Of a stretch of DNA of 64,000 nt, positions 24,040-32,377 are shown in pieces (position 1 is the first letter of the stretch; every line of letters starts with the position of its first letter). A program made the translations under genes and the position numbers. This DNA comes from Palleronia pelagia (GTDB taxonomy: Bacteria > Pseudomonadota > Alphaproteobacteria > Rhodobacterales > Rhodobacteraceae), in NCBI RefSeq assembly GCF_900110115.1, contig NZ_FOCM01000002.1:310001-374000 (forward strand). Direction: 5' to 3'. Under the pieces are notes generated by a model, which made no database searches, was not told where the DNA came from, and worked only from the letters and a program-made list of their open reading frames with translations.

Positions 24040-25368
24040 ATGAAGCGCATCGTTCTTGGCCTCTTCATCCTTTTCGCTGCCACAGGTCAGGCCTCCACCC
24101 AAGGCGCCGGGACGGAAGGCGATGCTGGGCCTCCCGTCTCCGTGGCGGATGCCCCGTCCGACACGGCCATTGCAGACCGACTGCGCTCGATCATCGACGC
24201 GCTCGAGCAGGACGGAATCGCGGTCACCGTGCAAGCCGGGGTGGTCACGCTCACGGGCGACATCGCAGATCCATCGACAAGCCGCCGGATCGAAGGTATT
24301 GCCGAGCGCCTTGAGGGCGTTGTCGCGGTGAGAAATACTCTGGCCGCGTCGGACGATATCGCACAGCAGATCAACCCCGCTTTCGACCGCTTTCGCGCGC
24401 GGATACATCAATTGATCGCGCGCCTGCCGCTCGTCCTTTTCGCGCTCGCCGCCTTCGCGGTAGTCTTGCTCGTGGGTATTCTACTGGCGCGCTTACGCTT
24501 CTGGGACCGGATCTCTCCGAATGCCTTCATCGCGGGCATCTATCGCCAAGCATTTCGTGTCGCCTGCGGGATCATCGGCATCGTTGTCGCGCTTGATATC
24601 ATGGGGGCGGCAGCGCTGTTGGGCACCGTACTCGGGGCTGCCGGAATCGTTGGACTGGCCGTCGGCTTCGCGGTCCGTGACACGGTCGAGAACTTCGTCG
24701 CCTCCATCATGCTGAGCCTGCGCCAACCCTTTCGGCCAAACGACCTGGTCGAGATCGAGGGGGACGTGGGCCGCGTGATCCGGCTGACCTCGCGCGCGAC
24801 GATCCTGCTGTCGCTTGACGGCAATCACATCCGCATACCGAATGCCACCGTGTTCAAAGGCCGGATCGTGAACTACACGCAGAACCTCGCCCGAAGGTTC
24901 ATGTTCGACATCGGCATCGATCCTGACGCAGATCTCGAAGCGACACGTGCCCTTGCGCAGAACACCCTGAAAGAGCTGCCCTTCGTGCTCGATCAACCCG
25001 AGGAACTGGTCTGGATCGAGAACATCACCGAGTCCGGCGCGATCCTGAGGGTGACCGGTTGGATCGACCAGAACGCGACCGGTTTCACGACAGCCCGAGG
25101 GGACGCCATCCGCTTGGTCAAGTCTGCCATCGAGGAGGCAGGCGTAGCAATTCCCGATACCACCTACCGCATCCGTCTCGAGGGGACTGGCGTGTCCCTT
25201 GGCACGTCCGCGCCGAGCCCGTCCGCCGATAAGCCTGCCCCACGAGCGGCCACTGCCGAGAAGGAGCGGTCAATCCATCAATCGGAGGAAAAGGCGCTGA
25301 TCCCTCTCGTGGACACGGAGCGCCAAGGCTCTGACGACCTGCTCGCAAGAGACGCGCCTCGGGAATAG
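24040..25368 (+). CDS. Mechanosensitive ion channel (MscS family) with N-terminal BON domain
   Basis: 442 residues. A signal peptide (MKRIVLGLFILFAATGQAST) is followed by a BON domain at ~45-110 (DRLRSIIDALEQDGIAVTVQ, GVVTLTGDIADPSTSRRIEG). A hydrophobic segment near 145 and the MscS pore helix come next (GLAVGFAVRDTVENFVASIM), then the beta domain (DLVEIEGDVGRVIRLTSRAT, IRIPNATVFKGRIVNYTQN). The last ~60 residues are polar. It forms a tension-gated channel relieving hypo-osmotic shock; the BON domain probably contacts the periplasmic face. ATGs at 24034 and 24040 are both possible; the second has better spacing to a weak GGA site. It stands alone. Confidence 0.92.
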   Translation: MKRIVLGLFILFAATGQASTQGAGTEGDAGPPVSVADAPSDTAIADRLRSIIDALEQDGIAVTVQAGVVTLTGDIADPSTSRRIEGIAERLEGVVAVRNTLAASDDIAQQINPAFDRFRARIHQLIARLPLVLFALAAFAVVLLVGILLARLRFWDRISPNAFIAGIYRQAFRVACGIIGIVVALDIMGAAALLGTVLGAAGIVGLAVGFAVRDTVENFVASIMLSLRQPFRPNDLVEIEGDVGRVIRLTSRATILLSLDGNHIRIPNATVFKGRIVNYTQNLARRFMFDIGIDPDADLEATRALAQNTLKELPFVLDQPEELVWIENITESGAILRVTGWIDQNATGFTTARGDAIRLVKSAIEEAGVAIPDTTYRIRLEGTGVSLGTSAPSPSADKPAPRAATAEKERSIHQSEEKALIPLVDTERQGSDDLLARDAPRE

Positions 25369-25722
25369 CTTGCACGTCAGGCGCCAGCCTGCACTCAGGA
25401 CAGATTGGCGCCGATGCGCGACAGTTGCTCTCGATCGATCTGCCGACCGCGCGGGTGAATGGAGAACGGGAAATCTCTCACCTCGCCGAGGACCGGGGCG
25501 CGCCCCTTCTGCATCCATTGATCGCGACCGCCCGGCCCCTCCACGTCCCGAGCGCAGGTGGCAAGGCAACCTCTTTGGCGAAACGGTCTGCCGGTCCACG
25601 AGGCCCATCCCACCAACAGTCCGGTGGTGTCGCCGCGACCGCCTCGGACCCGAGGCCGTGCAATTTACGCGACCGCGGCGCGCGCGCCCGTTCCGACTGA
25701 CGAGCCCAAACAGGCGCCCAAC
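25369..25722. other. 354-base intergenic stretch with no recognisable gene
   Basis: Between the MscS gene stop and the stop of the convergent dehydrogenase gene I see only chance frames in this GC-rich sequence. The best is a minus-strand frame ending at 25395 with no ribosome site. No terminator-quality hairpin with a T-run was found. Confidence 0.5.
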
Positions 25723-26667
25723 TCAGGCGACTGGCGTCAGAACCGGATCGCCGCGCAGATGCGCCCGCAGGTTCCGCACCACAAGGTCGCCCATCGCCCG
25801 GCGGGTTTTGACCGTCGCGCTGCCCTGGTGCGGCAGCAGAACCACGTTGTCGAGCTTGCGCAGCGCCTCGGGGACATGGGGCTCCTGCGCGAAAACGTCG
25901 AGCGCGGCGCCCGCGATCCCGCCCGATGAGAGCGCCGCGATCAGCGCCTCCTCGTCCACCAGGTCGCCGCGCGCCACGTTGACCAGGCGCCCCTCGGGGC
26001 CGAGCGCGTCCAGCACGTCCTTGCTGACGATGCCGCGCGTCTGGTCGGTGCTCGGGGCGATGACCACCAGCCAGTCCACGTCCCGGGCCATCGCTTTCGG
26101 GTCGTCGTACCAGACATATGGCTCGTGTGGCTGGTCGGTCCGACCGTGATAGACCACGCGCATGGAAAAGGCCTGCGCGAGCCTGGCGATGGCCTTGCCG
26201 ATCCGGCCCAGGCCGATGATGCCCACGGTCTTCCCGGTCAGCTCGTCCGTCAGGGGGAAATTGCCCTCGGTCTCCCATCGGCCCTCGCGCACGTAGCGGT
26301 CGGCCTCGGGGAGGCGGTGGGCGAGCGCCAGCATCAGCGCCATGGTCACCTGCGCCACGCAGTCGTTCAGGACGTCGGGCGTGTTGGTCACGCGCACGCC
26401 GTGTTCGCGCGCGGCCGTCACGTCGACCGCGTCGTAGCCCACGCCGAAGGACGAGATGATCTCGAGATCCGGCAACGCCTCGATGATCTCGCGCGAACAG
26501 CCGGTGCCGCCGCCGGTCGCCACGAAGCGCACGCCCCCGGGCAAATCGGCCATGAAAGCATCCCTGTCATCGGCTTCGAAGTGTCGGTGCAGCGTGAAAT
26601 CCTGCTCCAACGCTCCGAGCGCGTGGGGCCCCAGGTCCCAAAGGACGAGAAGATCGGGTTTCGACAT
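25723..26667 (-). CDS. D-isomer-specific 2-hydroxyacid dehydrogenase (glyoxylate/hydroxypyruvate reductase-like)
   Basis: 314 residues. The NAD(P)-binding loop GIIGLGRIGKAIARLAQAF is near residue 150. The catalytic Arg is in LVNVARGDLVDEEAL, the Glu in VFAQEPHVP, and the His in VLLPHQGSAT, giving the complete Arg-Glu-His triad. YHGRTDQ after strand 2 has Arg rather than Asp, which favours NADPH. It is the last gene of the leftward TTT operon, 33 bases beyond tctA, so it probably reduces or oxidises the 2-hydroxy/2-oxo acid that the transporter brings in. Confidence 0.92.
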   Translation of the reverse strand: MSKPDLLVLWDLGPHALGALEQDFTLHRHFEADDRDAFMADLPGGVRFVATGGGTGCSREIIEALPDLEIISSFGVGYDAVDVTAAREHGVRVTNTPDVLNDCVAQVTMALMLALAHRLPEADRYVREGRWETEGNFPLTDELTGKTVGIIGLGRIGKAIARLAQAFSMRVVYHGRTDQPHEPYVWYDDPKAMARDVDWLVVIAPSTDQTRGIVSKDVLDALGPEGRLVNVARGDLVDEEALIAALSSGGIAGAALDVFAQEPHVPEALRKLDNVVLLPHQGSATVKTRRAMGDLVVRNLRAHLRGDPVLTPVA

Positions 26668-26700
26668 GAGAGTTCGTTCCTTGTTGGTCGATAAGGTGCC

Positions 26701-28212
26701 TCAGTTGGCCGAGGCGGCGTCGGTCCGGCCCGCGCGCCGCCGGCGCAGCAGCAACAGCATCAGAGGCAGCATCCAGACGGCGATGGTGAAGATGCCAAGC
26801 CCGGCGGCGATGGGCCGTTCGAAGAAGGCGATGAAGCTGCCCTGCGACTTGATCATCGAGGTGACGAAATTCTGCTCCAGCATCGGGCCCAGCACGAGGC
26901 CCAGGATCGCGGGCGCGATGGGGATGTCGTTTTCCTCCATCAGGAACCCGATAACCCCGAAGACCAGCATGATCCAGATGCCGAAGACCGAATTGTTCAT
27001 CGCGAATGATCCCACGATGCAGAACATCAGGATGATCGGCATCAGCACCCGCGTCGGGATCGACAGCACCTTCCGCGCCGACATGATCGCGATCCAGCCA
27101 AGCGGCAGCATGATGAGATTGGCCAGAAGGAACACGATGAAGACGGCGTAGATCATTTCCGGCTGGGTGATGAAGATCATCGGACCGGGATTGAGCCCCT
27201 TCACGTAGAGCACGCCGATGACGATCGCGGTGATCGAGTCGCCGGGGATGCCGAAGACCAGCGCGGGGATCCACGCGCCGCTCATGGCGCCGTTGTTGGA
27301 CGCCCCCGCTTCAACCAGCCCCTCGACATGGCCCTCGCCGAATTTCTCGGGCGTCTTCGAGAATTTCTTGGACACCGCGTAGGAGATCCACGCCGCGATG
27401 TCCGCGCCCGCGCCCGGCAGCGCGCCGATGGCGGTGCCCAGCACCGATCCGCGCAACGCCTGTTTCGGGTAACGTTTCAGGTTCTGCCATTGCTGGCTGA
27501 TTATCCCCCGGCCCGATGTCTTGGGTGGCTTGCCCGGATCGGTGCGATGGATGAAGCCGCGGATCACCTCGGACACGGCGAAGAGGCCGATCATCGCGGG
27601 GATGAACTGAACGCCGGCCATCAGTTCGACACTGCCGAAGGTGTAGCGCGGCGCGCCCGCCGGATTTTCCAGCCCGATGGTGGCCGCGAACAGCCCGATG
27701 AACAGCGAAATAAGCCCCCGCGCCGGCGATCCGGGCGAAATGAAAACCGCGCAGGACAGGCCGAGCACCACCAGCCAGAAATATTCGAAGGACGAGAATT
27801 TCAGCGCGATCTCGGCCAGCACCGGAGACGAGGTGATCAACACCAGCGTCCCGAAAATGCCACCCAGCGCCGAGAAGACCAGCGACGCGCCCAGCGCCTG
27901 TTCCGGCACGCCCTTCTTCGTCAACGCGAAGGCATCCTGCACGTAGGCGGCGCTGGCCGGCGTCCCCGGCATCCGCAGAAGCGTGCCGGGAATGTCGCCC
28001 GCGAAGATCGCCATCGCGGTCGCCGTGACGATGGCGGCGATGGCGGGCACCGGGTCCATGAAGAACGTGACCGGCACCAGAAGCGCGGTCGCCATCGTCG
28101 CGGTCAGGCCCGGTATGGCGCCCACGAACATGCCGAAGGCGGCCGAGCCGAAAATGACCATCAGCACGTAGGGCTGGAAGACCAGTGCGGCGGCAGCGAC
28201 TATCGTGTCCAT
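26701..28212 (-). CDS. tctA: Tripartite tricarboxylate transporter large membrane subunit TctA
   Basis: 503 residues and about 12 membrane helices. Family landmarks are GAIPGLTATMATALLVPVTF near residue 30 and FAGDIPGTLLRMPGTPASAA near 70. The second half of the internal repeat carries GTAIGALPGAGADIAAWISY at ~260 and NNGAMSGAWIPALVFGIPGD at ~315. It is the ion-coupled permease that takes substrate from the periplasmic TctC protein. It starts 7 bases after tctB. Confidence 0.95.
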   Translation of the reverse strand: MDTIVAAAALVFQPYVLMVIFGSAAFGMFVGAIPGLTATMATALLVPVTFFMDPVPAIAAIVTATAMAIFAGDIPGTLLRMPGTPASAAYVQDAFALTKKGVPEQALGASLVFSALGGIFGTLVLITSSPVLAEIALKFSSFEYFWLVVLGLSCAVFISPGSPARGLISLFIGLFAATIGLENPAGAPRYTFGSVELMAGVQFIPAMIGLFAVSEVIRGFIHRTDPGKPPKTSGRGIISQQWQNLKRYPKQALRGSVLGTAIGALPGAGADIAAWISYAVSKKFSKTPEKFGEGHVEGLVEAGASNNGAMSGAWIPALVFGIPGDSITAIVIGVLYVKGLNPGPMIFITQPEMIYAVFIVFLLANLIMLPLGWIAIMSARKVLSIPTRVLMPIILMFCIVGSFAMNNSVFGIWIMLVFGVIGFLMEENDIPIAPAILGLVLGPMLEQNFVTSMIKSQGSFIAFFERPIAAGLGIFTIAVWMLPLMLLLLRRRRAGRTDAASAN

Positions 28213-28219
28213 TGGCTGC

Positions 28220-28693
28220 TCACCACAGGAAGGGCAGGAAATCGCTGCGCGGCAGCGGCACCAGCAGCAGCCGCCCGAAGCTTTGCTGGATGGCGACTGT
28301 CGCGACCGCGGATGTGGCGAGGGCCAGCAGCGGACTGGTCCCGAGGATCAGCATCGACGCCGTCATGACGGCGAAAGCCGTGGGCACGAAGCCCAGCACC
28401 GGTGACACCAGCACGTAGCCCACGATCAGCACCAGCACCATGGCCACTCGGCCAAGCGCGGCGCCGCTTCGCGCCCAGGGCGCAAGCTGCATTCCCAGCG
28501 CCAGCCGCCGCTCCCAAAGCGCGCGCCCGATGATGAAAAGCCCTACCAGAACCGTGACGAAGGCTACCGCCCGCGGCATCGTGCCCGCGCCATAGGACTG
28601 TCCCGGTATCACCTGGAAATTCCGCGCCGACCAGAAGATCGCGAGACCACCCAGCAGCGTCAGTATCCCGAGCGTCAGATCCGTCACGCGCAT
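28220..28693 (-). CDS. tctB: Tripartite tricarboxylate transporter small membrane subunit TctB
   Basis: 157 residues with about four hydrophobic helices. It begins MRVTDLTLGILTLLGGLAIF, with AGTMPRAVAFVTVLVGLFII near residue 35, typical of TctB. The start at 28693 is preceded by AAGGGGGGCG. It follows tctC after 79 bases that contain a strong hairpin. Confidence 0.88.
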   Translation of the reverse strand: MRVTDLTLGILTLLGGLAIFWSARNFQVIPGQSYGAGTMPRAVAFVTVLVGLFIIGRALWERRLALGMQLAPWARSGAALGRVAMVLVLIVGYVLVSPVLGFVPTAFAVMTASMLILGTSPLLALATSAVATVAIQQSFGRLLLVPLPRSDFLPFLW

Positions 28694-28718
28694 ATGCGCC
28701 CCCCTTGGAAAAGCGGAA

Positions 28719-28754
28719 CGGGGCGGCACGGTACATTTCACCCGTGCCGCCCCG
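28719..28754 (-). promoter_or_regulatory. Intercistronic GC hairpin between tctC and tctB
   Basis: Perfect 13-bp arms (CGGGGCGGCACGG and its complement) with a 10-base loop begin 18 bases past the tctC stop. No T-run follows. It resembles the stem between binding protein and permease genes at 6407-6434 and at 32325-32354 and probably limits expression of the membrane subunits. Confidence 0.75.
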
Positions 28755-28772
28755 AAGGTCGGAACCCGGCGG

Positions 28773-29744
28773 TTACTCGGCCGCCAGGCCGGCCTCTTTC
28801 ATGACCTCGCCGAAGGCGGCGTCGTCATCGGCAACGATCTGTGTCGCCTCCTCGCTGCCGGCCCAGCGCAGGCCGAAGCCACGCTCCTGCATGAAGGTCT
28901 GGTACTCCTCGGAGTTGTAGGCCGCCTCGACCGCCGCTTCGAGCGTCTCCTTCACGTCATCGGGCAGCCCGTCCGGGGCGGCCACGGTACGCCAGACCGC
29001 CACGGTCCAGTCCGAGCCGGTGGTTTCGGCCAGCGTCGGCACGTCCGGAAACGCGTTCTGCCGTTCGGCCGACATGGTGGCCAGCGGCACGACCCGTTCG
29101 GCGTCGATCATCGACCGGCCCTCGGCCAGCGACGAGGGCACGATGTCCACACCGCCCGCCACCATGTCGGCTAGCCCCGGCGCGGCGCCCTGGCTCGGCA
29201 CGAAGGTCACCTGGTCGGGCGGCAGATCTTCGGAGATCAGCCAGCCGGCGAGGCCCACGTGCCAGATGCCGCCCTGTCCGGTCCCCGACGCGTTGAACGT
29301 GCCCTTGGGCTCGGACTTGATCGCCTCGAGCAGGGATTCGATGTCCTGGTATTCGCTGTCGGCGGACACCATGACGCCGCCCGGATCGGTGTTCACGATG
29401 GCGAGGATGTCGAAGTCCTCGTATGTCAGATCGGTGAGACCCTGCCAGTGCATCATGTCGATCTCGATCGTCATGATGCCGATGGTGTAGCCGTCGGGTT
29501 CGGCATTGGCGATGGCGCTGTGGCCGACCACGCCCGACCCGCCGGTGCGGTTCACCACGTTGACGGGCACGCCCAGTTCCTCGGAGATCTGCCCGCCCAG
29601 AAGCCGGCCCACCGCGTCGGTGCCGCCGCCCGCGCCCCAGGGCACGATCAACTGGATCGGTCGGTCGGGATAGCTCTGCGCGAAAGCCGTGCCGGTCATC
29701 AGAACCAGCCCGCCGAGGGCCGTCGCTGTCTTCAGGAAATTCAT
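28773..29744 (-). CDS. tctC: Tripartite tricarboxylate transporter substrate-binding protein TctC
   Basis: 323 residues. It has a signal peptide (MNFLKTATALGGLVLMTGTA, cleavage near AFAQ). The mature N terminus YPDRPIQLIVPWGAGGGTDA is the standard Bug/TctC opening, with the G-G-x-x-D loop that binds carboxylates. Further family features are GSGVVGHSAIANAEPDGYTI and FPDVPTLAETTG. It is the periplasmic receptor for a (probably hydroxy-)carboxylate and the first gene of the leftward operon. A long in-frame extension upstream is not coding: it crosses the divergent regulator gene. Confidence 0.94.
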   Translation of the reverse strand: MNFLKTATALGGLVLMTGTAFAQSYPDRPIQLIVPWGAGGGTDAVGRLLGGQISEELGVPVNVVNRTGGSGVVGHSAIANAEPDGYTIGIMTIEIDMMHWQGLTDLTYEDFDILAIVNTDPGGVMVSADSEYQDIESLLEAIKSEPKGTFNASGTGQGGIWHVGLAGWLISEDLPPDQVTFVPSQGAAPGLADMVAGGVDIVPSSLAEGRSMIDAERVVPLATMSAERQNAFPDVPTLAETTGSDWTVAVWRTVAAPDGLPDDVKETLEAAVEAAYNSEEYQTFMQERGFGLRWAGSEEATQIVADDDAAFGEVMKEAGLAAE

Positions 29745-29884
29745 TCGTCTCGTCCTCCCAGTCGTTATGTGCCGTACGGTCCGCGCAGGCGGCCCGCCGA
29801 TCTGACGGTATTTCAAGCCCGGTCTTCGCCGGTCCGACCCCCCGTCTCGCCATTGACGATAGACAGGCCGGTGATACCGTTCCA
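29745..29884. promoter_or_regulatory. Divergent promoter region between tctC and LysR-type regulator
   Basis: A 140-base spacer. ACGGTAT at 29805-29811 recurs inverted as ATACCGT near 29873-29879, about 60 bases apart, which fits a pair of half-sites contacted by a LysR tetramer. The second half-site lies close to the regulator start, as expected for autoregulation. I could not define -10/-35 boxes with confidence. Confidence 0.4.
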
Positions 29885-30901
29885 ATGAATAAAAAACGTT
29901 CTGCGATCGCGAATTGCGATCACCGGCAGGGAGCGAACACCATCGACCCGGGAATCCTGTCCAGCCTGAAGATGCGGCATCTGTCGCTGCTCGTGGCGCT
30001 TGCCGATCACGGCACAACGCACCGCGCTGCCGATGCGCTGAACATGACGCAATCGACGGCGTCGAAGATGCTGCGCGACATCGAGGAAGTGCTGGGCGCG
30101 ACGCTGTTCGAACGGGGCCCACGGGGTCTGGTGCCGTCGCCGCTGGGCGATTTCGCGATCCGGGGCGCGCGTCGGCAGCTGTCGCGGCTCAGGCGGTTCG
30201 CCGACGAATTCGAAGTGCTGCGCGCCGGCGGCTACGGCACGCTGACGGTGGGCGCCATCACCGGCGCCGCGCCCGATTTCGTTGCGCATGCCGTGGCAGA
30301 GATCAAGCGCAAGCGCCCGCAGCTGATGGTCACGCTGCATGGCGAAACCAGCGAGGACATCCTGGCCCAGCTCGAAGTGGGCGGGCTGGACCTGGCGGTG
30401 GGCCGGTTCAGCACGGAGCGGCACCGTGACATCTTCGATTTCGAGCCCCTGGCCGACGAGCATCTGGCCTTTGTCGTGCGCGCCGATCATCCGCTCGCGG
30501 ACAAGGGCATCACGGGGCTGGACCAGCTCGATCGCTGTGCCTGGGCATTGCAGCCCCGCTCAAACCCGACGCGCCAGGTTCTCGAGGCGGCCTTCGACCG
30601 CGCCGGGATGGCGCGGCCGACCGACACGATCGAGTGTTCCTCGATCCTGCTGCTGCTGAACCTCGTGCAGGTGTCGGATGCCGTGGCCCTGCTGCCCAAG
30701 GCGGTGGTGCACGCCCCGATCCGGGCGGGGCTTCTGCGCGCCATCCAGATCCGGCCGGCGGTGCTGCTGACGGGGTTCGGTCTGGTCACTCGTTCCAAGG
30801 AAGGATTGAGCGAGGCGGCGCTGGAATTCTGCGATATCCTGCGCACCCGGGCCGCCAGATACGCCGCGCCTGCGCAGGATGCCGCACGCGACGTGGGCTG
30901 A
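29885..30901 (+). CDS. LysR-type transcriptional regulator
   Basis: 338 residues. The winged helix at ~28-90 reads MRHLSLLVALADHGTTHRAA then MTQSTASKMLRDIEEVLGAT. It is followed by the periplasmic-binding-like effector domain (GTLTVGAITGAAPDFVAHAV; HLAFVVRADHPLADKG). The N terminus is about 25 residues longer than usual, so the true start could be further in, though the ATG at 29885 is the only upstream ATG. It is divergent from the leftward TTT operon, its probable target, and may also serve the tartrate operon beginning 456 bases downstream. Confidence 0.88.
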   Translation: MNKKRSAIANCDHRQGANTIDPGILSSLKMRHLSLLVALADHGTTHRAADALNMTQSTASKMLRDIEEVLGATLFERGPRGLVPSPLGDFAIRGARRQLSRLRRFADEFEVLRAGGYGTLTVGAITGAAPDFVAHAVAEIKRKRPQLMVTLHGETSEDILAQLEVGGLDLAVGRFSTERHRDIFDFEPLADEHLAFVVRADHPLADKGITGLDQLDRCAWALQPRSNPTRQVLEAAFDRAGMARPTDTIECSSILLLLNLVQVSDAVALLPKAVVHAPIRAGLLRAIQIRPAVLLTGFGLVTRSKEGLSEAALEFCDILRTRAARYAAPAQDAARDVG

Positions 30902-31357
30902 TCCGACGGGATCCAGAAGCCTCGGGGACTCGCCCGTCGATCGCCGGCCGCTTGAGCAATGGCTGCTTGTGCCGCGATGCGTTCGCCCGGCCGGACCATC
31001 TTGATCCGTGATCCCGAGGGGTCGCCGCTCGCGATCCGAACCCGTCCGGCGACTTGCCCCTCGGCTACCGACCCTCATTAGCGAAGCGGACAACCTCGGG
31101 ATTGGGTTTCAGGCACCAAACGGTCGATCATCCGCCACGACGAGCCCGTTCCCAGTCCGGTCCTTGTCGGGTCCCCACGCAGCACGCACGTTCGGCGGGT
31201 GGTTTGTTCAGCGGCCTTCCCTTGCGGCACAGCCGTCCCCCGACAAGCTTGCCCGATGAAAAAATTGCTCCTAGCCTTGAGTTCGACCCGTCCGCACGCT
31301 CCCCAGAAGAGGGAGACCTGGCTTGGCGCGTCGCATTCAATGGGAGGAATATTAATA
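30902..31357. other. 456-base non-coding stretch upstream of the tartrate operon
   Basis: No frame here has a ribosome site or recognisable protein. Low local codon bias and short, unrelated frames on both strands suggest decayed sequence plus the promoter of the following operon. The last 100 bases are AT-richer (AAAAAATTGCTCC near 31258) and end in GGGAGGAAT, the ribosome site of the downstream gene. Confidence 0.5.
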
Positions 31358-32317
31358 ATGAAGTCACTATTCAGAGGCGCCCTGTTGGGCGCCGGGCTAT
31401 CGCTCGCGGCCGTCGCTGGCATCGCGCAGGAGTATCCGTCCAAGCAGGTCAATTACATCATCCCGTTCAACGCAGGTGGCGAGTCGGACATCGCCGCGCG
31501 GCTTCAGCAACCCGTGTTCGAGCGCCTGACGGGCCAGAACATGGTGATCCAGTACATGGCCGGCGCGGGCGGTGCGCAGGCGTGGTCACAGCTGAACGGG
31601 ATGGAGGCCGACGGCTACACGGTGATGGGCACGAACCTGCCGCACATCATCCTGCAGCCGATGGCCCAGGACGTGGGCTACACGACTGACGACATCTCGA
31701 ACGTCTACTTCTTCCAGTATACGCCTGATGCGCTGCTGGTTCCGGCCGACAGCCAGTTCCAGACACTCGAGGATTTCGTGACCTATGCCACGGAGAATCC
31801 GGGTGCAGTGACGGTCGCGGGATCGGCCACCAACTCGGCCAATCATGTCGCGACGGTTCGGCTGAACGAACTGGCCGGGATCAACACGACCTACATCCCG
31901 TTCTCGGGGACGGCACCGACGATGACCGCGCTTCTCGGCAACCAGGTGCAGGCGGCCTTCAGCTATACGACCGCAGCGATCCAACAGGGCGATGCCGTGC
32001 GCGTTCTCGCCGTGGCCGCGGACGAGCGCGTTCCGAGCTTCCCGGATGTCCCGACTTTTGGCGAGGCGGGCTACGACATGGTCGGCGGCGCCTATCGCGG
32101 CGTCGGCGTTCCCAGCGCCACCCCTGAAGAGGTCCGCACGCAGATCTCGGATGCGCTCGACGCGGTCAACAAGGACCCCGAATTCATCCAGAAGATGGAA
32201 GACGGGGGGTTCGTCGTGATCGACGTGCCCTACAGCGAAGTGCCGTCCTTCATGGACGAGCGGCGCGCCGAATACGAGAATGTCGCGCCTCTCATGGGGA
32301 TCGAGTCGACGAACTGA
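31358..32317 (+). CDS. tctC: Tripartite tricarboxylate transporter substrate-binding protein, probably for tartrate
   Basis: 319 residues with a signal peptide (MKSLFRGALLGAGLSLAAVA, cleavage near GIAQ). The Bug/TctC opening YPSKQVNYIIPFNAGGESDI, AGGAQAWSQLNGMEADGYTV and FPDVPTFGEAGYDMVGG are present. GGAGGA at 31343-31348 fixes the start. It is a periplasmic receptor whose ligand is inferred from the tartrate dehydrogenase and D-tartrate dehydratase genes downstream. Sequence similarity to the other TctC in this window looks limited, so this is a distinct system and not a recent duplicate. Confidence 0.93.
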   Translation: MKSLFRGALLGAGLSLAAVAGIAQEYPSKQVNYIIPFNAGGESDIAARLQQPVFERLTGQNMVIQYMAGAGGAQAWSQLNGMEADGYTVMGTNLPHIILQPMAQDVGYTTDDISNVYFFQYTPDALLVPADSQFQTLEDFVTYATENPGAVTVAGSATNSANHVATVRLNELAGINTTYIPFSGTAPTMTALLGNQVQAAFSYTTAAIQQGDAVRVLAVAADERVPSFPDVPTFGEAGYDMVGGAYRGVGVPSATPEEVRTQISDALDAVNKDPEFIQKMEDGGFVVIDVPYSEVPSFMDERRAEYENVAPLMGIESTN

Positions 32318-32324
32318 TGACGGC

Positions 32325-32354
32325 GGGCGCCGCGGGACCTCTCGCGCGGCGCCC
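32325..32354 (+). promoter_or_regulatory. Intercistronic GC hairpin between tctC and tctA of the tartrate operon
   Basis: Arms GGGCGCCGCG and CGCGGCGCCC (10 bp, perfect) with a 10-base loop start 8 bases after the binding-protein stop and end 23 bases before tctA. There is no T-run. It is in the same position relative to the binding-protein gene as the hairpins of the other two transporter operons. Confidence 0.75.
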
Positions 32355-32377
32355 GGATCCACAATCGGCGGGTCTCC

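Noticed and set aside
25395-25616. Minus-strand 73-codon frame in the MscS-dehydrogenase gap
   Set aside because: No ribosome site and no recognisable motif; the frame could be chance in GC-rich DNA.
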